NCBI RefSeq assembly: GCF_033568475.1
Contig: NC_133120.1
Span: 84,152,151 to 84,216,150, forward strand
DNA length: 64,000 bases
Direction: 5' to 3'
Origin: Henckelia pumila
Taxonomy: Eukaryota > Streptophyta > Magnoliopsida > Lamiales > Gesneriaceae
Shown: in pieces, positions 60,001 through 64,000 of the stretch
Layout: every line of letters begins with the position of its first letter
Position numbering within the stretch: the first letter of the stretch is position 1
Made by a program: the position numbers and the translations under genes
Notes under the pieces: generated by a model
What the model saw: only the letters and a program-made list of their open reading frames with translations
Database searches by the model: none
What the model was told of the DNA's origin: nothing

Positions 60001-60510
60001 CCCATCATGCATCCTTATTCTGATATTTCCAGAGCCCTTTATTCTGCATGACTGATTATTCCCCAACAGTACCATGCCCTGATCCGATTCCTCAAATTTT
60101 TCAAACCAAGATCTTATAGGACACATGTGAAAGGAGCATCCTGAATCCAATATCCATTCGTGGTTTTGATCACCTTTAGAAACCACCAATACTTTTTCTG
60201 AGTCATATCCATCTGTAGCTACGGCCAGAGTACCATCTTCTTTGGGTTTTTCCTGCTGCTTCCCTTTCTTTTCCGGACAATCTCTTCGCAGATGTCCAAC
60301 CTTCTGACAAGCATAACACTTCTTATTACCCAAGTTTCTGTTCTGGTATCTTCCTTGACTCTTCGATCTGGACTTTGGCCTGTATTTTCCACTTGATGTC
60401 CTCTTATCACTTCTGCCTCTCGCCATAAGACCTTCTCCATGTGATTCAGTATTTGTGTTTGACTTTCTCTGAAGTTTCTTGGATTGAATAGCAGACATTG
60501 AAAGAGTGGG
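56211..60510 (-). mobile_element. Tork-like Ty1/copia element, 5' end interrupted by another copia
   Basis: Reverse strand: gag tail and pol (60525-57070), polypurine tract AAGGTGAAAAT, then a 3' LTR. The gag N-terminus, primer-binding site and 5' LTR are absent because copia-C begins at about 60510. They may lie beyond the right edge of the window, on the far side of copia-C. Domain order (zinc knuckle, protease, integrase, RT, RNase H) and sequence style place it near the Tork/Tnt1 group. Confidence 0.82.
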
Positions 60511-60525
60511 TGCCCGGTTAGCCAA
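57070..60525 (-). pseudogene. Tork-like gag-tail and pol polyprotein with two nonsense codons
   Basis: The long frame 60525-57601 contains the zinc knuckle CYACQKVGHLRRDC, protease WILDSGCSFHMC, pre-integrase WHLRLGHVSEKG..CDSCAHGK, and integrase D (YIHSDLWGP), D (MRTDNGLEY), E (PQQNGLAERM). RT follows with AFLHGDLEE and LLIYVDDILIA. TGA at 57601-57603 (family Arg) precedes RNase H ([31 protein letters not shown]). TAA at about 57259-57261 (family Gln) lies before VYHERSKHIDVK. The C-terminus ends at TAG 57072-57070. Both stops fit C-to-T changes (CGA, CAA). Apart from these and the lost gag start, the polyprotein is intact, so decay is recent. Confidence 0.88.
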
Positions 60526-62379
60526 CTTGTGGCTAAGGGCTTTTATGACTCTATGTAAAATAATCTTTTGTTTAATATAATTTACACTTTTATAATGGCA
60601 TTGACTTTATCTTTCTTCATATTGTTATATTATGATATACTATTGTTGTTTTGATAAAGACCTTGAATATACTATAGTGTATGTAAGATGTGGTAGCACA
60701 TGGGGATGGCTATCATGAAACACATCTTATAGTCACTGTATATTCTAAACTGTTCCTAGTCAATTGAGCCGTCCGCAAATAAGGATAAGGATCGCTCGAG
60801 ATTGAGACTAGCATTTGCGATGCCGAGTACCACGTTTCATTGATATGGAATATAGAGATGTTCAAAGCATACAAATGGATATTCATATGATGAATGATCG
60901 AACTACCCTATTCGAACTTTCCAAGTGGTTATCATTTATCGAGTGGATAAAGTCCGCGGTTTTGGTTGTACACCATTAGTCCTTATTACTTGAAACATCA
61001 TTGAGACTCTATATGCTAGTACTGTACTTTGACTCATTTACCGACTCTATTGGGGTCATCAGGTATCGGGATTGGATACAATTACGACACATATAGGATT
61101 CGATGCTTTGTTGTCAAGGATTCATCACATACTTGTGAGTGTGGATATCCTATGCGATCTGAGTAGATATTAGTATGACGAATCTCTGGCTAGAGTACAT
61201 GATGTGTTTTAGGTTAATAGGTTTTTCTAGTAACACATGCGATGTCACTATTTGATCTCCAAGATGTAATGCATAGTTATCGAATCTCGAACGACTCTCG
61301 ATATACCAATGGTTGTTGATTCGATCGGGATATATGGATGAAGGGACCGTACTGTACGCTAACCAAAATCTACTGGTTCTTGCAGGCACTATCAGTAATA
61401 CCTAGGGAATCATGGGGCGATGTTGCTAGGCGCTCTTACCATGATTCGATGGGTAATTCGGAAATTGTTGTTCCGAGTCACAAGGAATTGTGAGCCCACA
61501 GCTAGCTGTATTCCTGAACCATTGAGGGTTACACAAGTAATGAATTACTAAAACCCCATAGAGATAGTTAAATTTAAAGAGTTAAATTTAATGAAAGAGA
61601 AGTTGGACTTCTTAACTAAAGGGAGTGAGATTTCCTAAAATGACATAGGGATGGACATTTTTGGAAATCACTGAATTCGGATTCAGAAAAATTATCTTGA
61701 CTCTAAAAGATGCAGAAATGGTTTCTGTGCACATTGGTGAAATCAGTTTATCAATCGGAGTCACGATGAATTTTATATTAATTTTTATAACAACAGGTTT
61801 GGCTTGTTGGGCTTAAGTTATGGATTGTGGGCTTTAAGGAGTTAGAGTCCTGATACAATTATAACTAGAAATTATCTATAAATAAAGGTGTTGGGTTCAA
61901 AAATTAGACACATTGTATATTGCAATTTTTGAAAATACACTCTAGAATTTTCAAGGGGATTTTCGAAATCCTCTATCCCTTTTTGGAGAAAATTCGACTT
62001 GTGATTTTTGTGAAAAATTACAAATCGAATTAACAGATCATATATGTTTATTCTCTACGTAAAACTTCTGATTGATTTCTAGTGCAGTCAATCAGAGGGT
62101 TTCTGTTTTTCGTTCGTGAACCTAATTTCGGAGTTAGATCGTGACTGTCATCGGTTCCCGGGATTTACAAGAAGAGCAGATTAAATTCTGTTGGAGTCCA
62201 CGATCAAGCCTTTGCTTGACGAGGTAAAAATTTAATTGTGATTTTATTTTTACTTGAACAAATTTAATAGTAAAAGTTTTGATACCCATATATGGAATCG
62301 TTCCATATAATAAAATAAAATTTTAAACTTCCGCTGCACCGGGTATCAATTCTTAATTGATCTGAACACGTTTCCAACA
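60506..62379 (+). repeat. 5' LTR of copia-C (about 1.87 kb)
   Basis: The right end, ..GTTTCCAACA before the PBS, is firm. The left end near GAGTGGGTGCCC (60504-60511) is inferred from where the Tork gag frame is lost. CTATAAATAAAG at about 61876 is a likely TATA box. A short palindrome TTAGCCA..TGGCTAA lies at about 60518-60536. Confidence 0.6.
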
Positions 62380-62380
62380 G

Positions 62381-62393
62381 TGGTATCAGAGCC
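62381..62393 (+). other. primer-binding site of copia-C (initiator tRNA-Met)
   Basis: TGGTATCAGAGCC one base after the LTR end. A standard plant copia PBS. Confidence 0.85.
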
Positions 62394-62415
62394 AGGTTGC
62401 TCAGATCAAACGATT

Positions 62416-62542
62416 AAGGGCAGCGCACGGCGCTGCCCAGGGCAGCGACGATCGCTGCCCAAGGGGCAGCGATGGGCTGCCCAGCCCGGGCCCCTTTTTG
62501 GGGCGCGGGCTGCCTGGGATTGTCCCGGGCAGCCCGGGAAAA
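62416..62542 (+). repeat. GC-rich palindromic block in copia-C leader
   Basis: Repeated GGGCAGC/GCTGCCC words in both orientations (for example GGCAGCGACGATCGCTGCC) and CCCGGGCAGCCCGGG, in a leader that is otherwise AT-rich. It lies about 35-160 bases after the PBS, comparable to the block in copia-B. Confidence 0.8.
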
Positions 62543-63489
62543 AATTATTTTTAATTTTTAATTAAAATTTTAATTTTTTGAAATTCTAGTTTTTGATCCG
62601 ATCAAAAATTATTTTGATTGGTTCACGAGGCATCGGATCGAATTGTTCGAGTCCGAAAATTTTAAAATTGATTTTTGGATAAATTTGAATTTTTGGAAAA
62701 TTTATAAATTTTATCCGTTAAATTAAATTTTATAAAATTAATTATTTTGGTACAATTGATGATAAGATATGATCTTATGGATGGATAAGATAAAATATGA
62801 TTTTATCTTTTAAATTATGATGCCTTTGCATGTTTATCCAATTATTTAATTATTGAATTAATTAATGGATAAAGGATGATCGATTGTCATGACCAATGTT
62901 TTATGTGTATGTTAGGTGATTTACATTTGTCTTATTGTTGTTGGTGTTTATTAATGAGCTTAGTTTATAGCCCAATATGATTGTCATATGCAATAAAAGT
63001 GGGCCTGGTTTATGGCCCGTTTCTACCCCTAAAAATGTATCCCATATTTGTCATCGAAATTTATTGTAAATTTATTAGACTTAGTGGGAGACAAAGATTT
63101 GAAGAAATGATGGGCCCAGCAGACAATGAAGACCGAAGAAATGTAAATTGGAAGCTCAATGTAATAGGATTGCATTGCATACTTGCATATCACCTAGGAT
63201 TGGACTTAGACTCGTGATTGGCAACCACGGGTCGATTAGTTAATGGGATCGATCATCCTTAAATAATATATGATATTATTGATGTATGCATGTTTAGACT
63301 AAATTGTATGAATCCCGCAAGCATACATAAATTGCATGATGAGACAAATTTTCAAAATTAAAAATCTCTCATTTTAAATATGATTTAAAATTGATATCAA
63401 GATTAATAAAAAGGGAATTTAAATATTGTTTAAATATTCCTACCTTCCATCAACGATCAATGTATGAGATGCTACCCGCGGATACGATC

Positions 63490-63775
63490 CGGCTCATATT
63501 ATTTGGGGGGCCCGTTCGTCGAAAAGCTGTACATTGGATCGACACATGTTGTAAGTTGGGTGGAACTCCCATGGGATTGGCTCATATTATTGGGGATCCA
63601 CATGGCGACCGTCCATCATAACTTAATATTGATGGGTTATCTTGACATGTCACAATAAACGGCGTCATATTATTGGGCCCTTATTGGACATGAGGTAAAA
63701 ACATGGAGGTTACTTTGGAAGTAATTGGGCTCTACCTTTTGAAAATTATGGTTGGCTGATATTATTCGGGATCAT
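63490..63775 (+). repeat. periodic leader motif of copia-C (four copies)
   Basis: GGCTCATATTATTTGGGG (about 63491), GGCTCATATTATTGGGGA (about 63579), CGTCATATTATTGGGCCC (about 63663) and GGCTGATATTATTCGGGA (about 63754), spaced 83-91 bp. Three related copies lie in the copia-B leader. Confidence 0.8.
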
Positions 63776-63962
63776 GATTTGTCAATTGGACTCCATGTTC
63801 TCACTAAGGAAAACAGTTTCCCGTTTTCACTAGAGGGTAGTGAAATCGTTAAAATAGTGGGAGTGTAATTCATAAAATTAAAATTCGCCATATTTTATGT
63901 CTTAGTAAATTAATTAAACAATCATTGATTATTATCTGTTTCCTTTTCAGTATACTATTACA

Positions 63963-64000
63963 ATGACTTCTCGTAATCCACTGTTTTCAATTCTCGAACA
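63963..64000 (+). CDS. copia-C gag start, partial at window edge
   Basis: ATG at 63963 opens MTSRNPLFSILE, alignable with copia-B gag (NPLSVILD). Only about 12 codons are in the window. Confidence 0.6.
   Translation, partial: MTSRNPLFSILE

Larger units (their letters stand above)
60506..64000 (+). mobile_element. long-leader Ty1/copia element (copia-C), 5' part, runs off window
   Basis: Forward strand: a long LTR (about 60506-62379) ends CACGTTTCCAACA, then primer-binding site TGGTATCAGAGCC (62381-62393), a roughly 1.57 kb leader, and the gag start ATG at 63963 (MTSRNPLFSILE). It interrupts the gag of the Tork-like element. It is related to copia-B: both have GTAATAGGATTGCATTGCAT, the periodic motif and a GC-rich palindromic block after the PBS. 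The 5' LTR boundary is uncertain by up to about 30 bp. Confidence 0.75.

Noticed and set aside
62380-62565. forward ORF just after the copia-C primer-binding site
   Set aside because: Begins with GTG inside the PBS and reads the GC-rich palindromic leader; not a gene.

Overview
The window is plant nuclear DNA. It is AT-rich, with intron-bearing genes, GT-AG splice sites, site II/telo-box promoter motifs and dense plant transposons (Ty1/copia, Ty3/gypsy, Cassandra TRIM, Helitron, LINE, hAT-, Harbinger- and Mutator-type non-autonomous elements). The gene families point to a eudicot. A MITE with GAGACGGTCTCAC ends and the retrotransposon types recall Lamiales, but that is only an impression. No bacterial, organellar or CRISPR features were seen.

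Left part (1-17.1 kb): the 3' end of a Ty3/gypsy element carries a decayed reverse-strand extra gene, a G-rich polypurine tract and a 435 bp LTR (3878-4312). Next come a Cassandra solo LTR with a 5S-rRNA-like core (4837-5175), a short Helitron, a Harbinger-like MITE, Mutator-type inverted repeats, a hAT-like element and a 5'-truncated LINE with a 19 bp target duplication. One intronless DREB-type AP2/ERF gene lies at 13731-14282.

Middle part (17-42 kb): an RPL27 copy keeps a ribosomal-protein-type promoter but has two nonsense codons. A Ty1/copia element with near-identical 197 bp LTRs (17648-22225) lies about 100 bp beyond it. Then come a complete four-exon RLPH2-type phosphatase gene (reverse), the 5' end of a second copia (reverse), a Helitron 3' terminus, a broken PP2A catalytic-subunit exon, a Helitron/Pif1 helicase remnant, a LINE remnant, a BUD31 gene (reverse) and a two-exon KIPK-type AGC kinase gene (reverse).

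Right part (42-64 kb): MITEs, a roughly 2.1 kb gypsy solo LTR with three GATC-rich hairpins, another Helitron 3' end, a six-exon bZIP gene (51734-54015), a Tork-like copia pol (reverse), and a long-leader copia (forward) that interrupts the Tork gag and runs off the window.

The host genes (ERF, RPL27, RLPH2, BUD31, KIPK-like, bZIP) are independent transcription units with no operon-like relation. The most unusual signal is the roughly 1.6-1.8 kb leader shared by the two related copia elements. It has a GC-rich palindromic block just after the primer-binding site and a motif, GGCTCATATTATTGGGG, recurring every 80-90 bp before gag. Coordinates and splice sites were worked out by eye; nothing was searched against a database.
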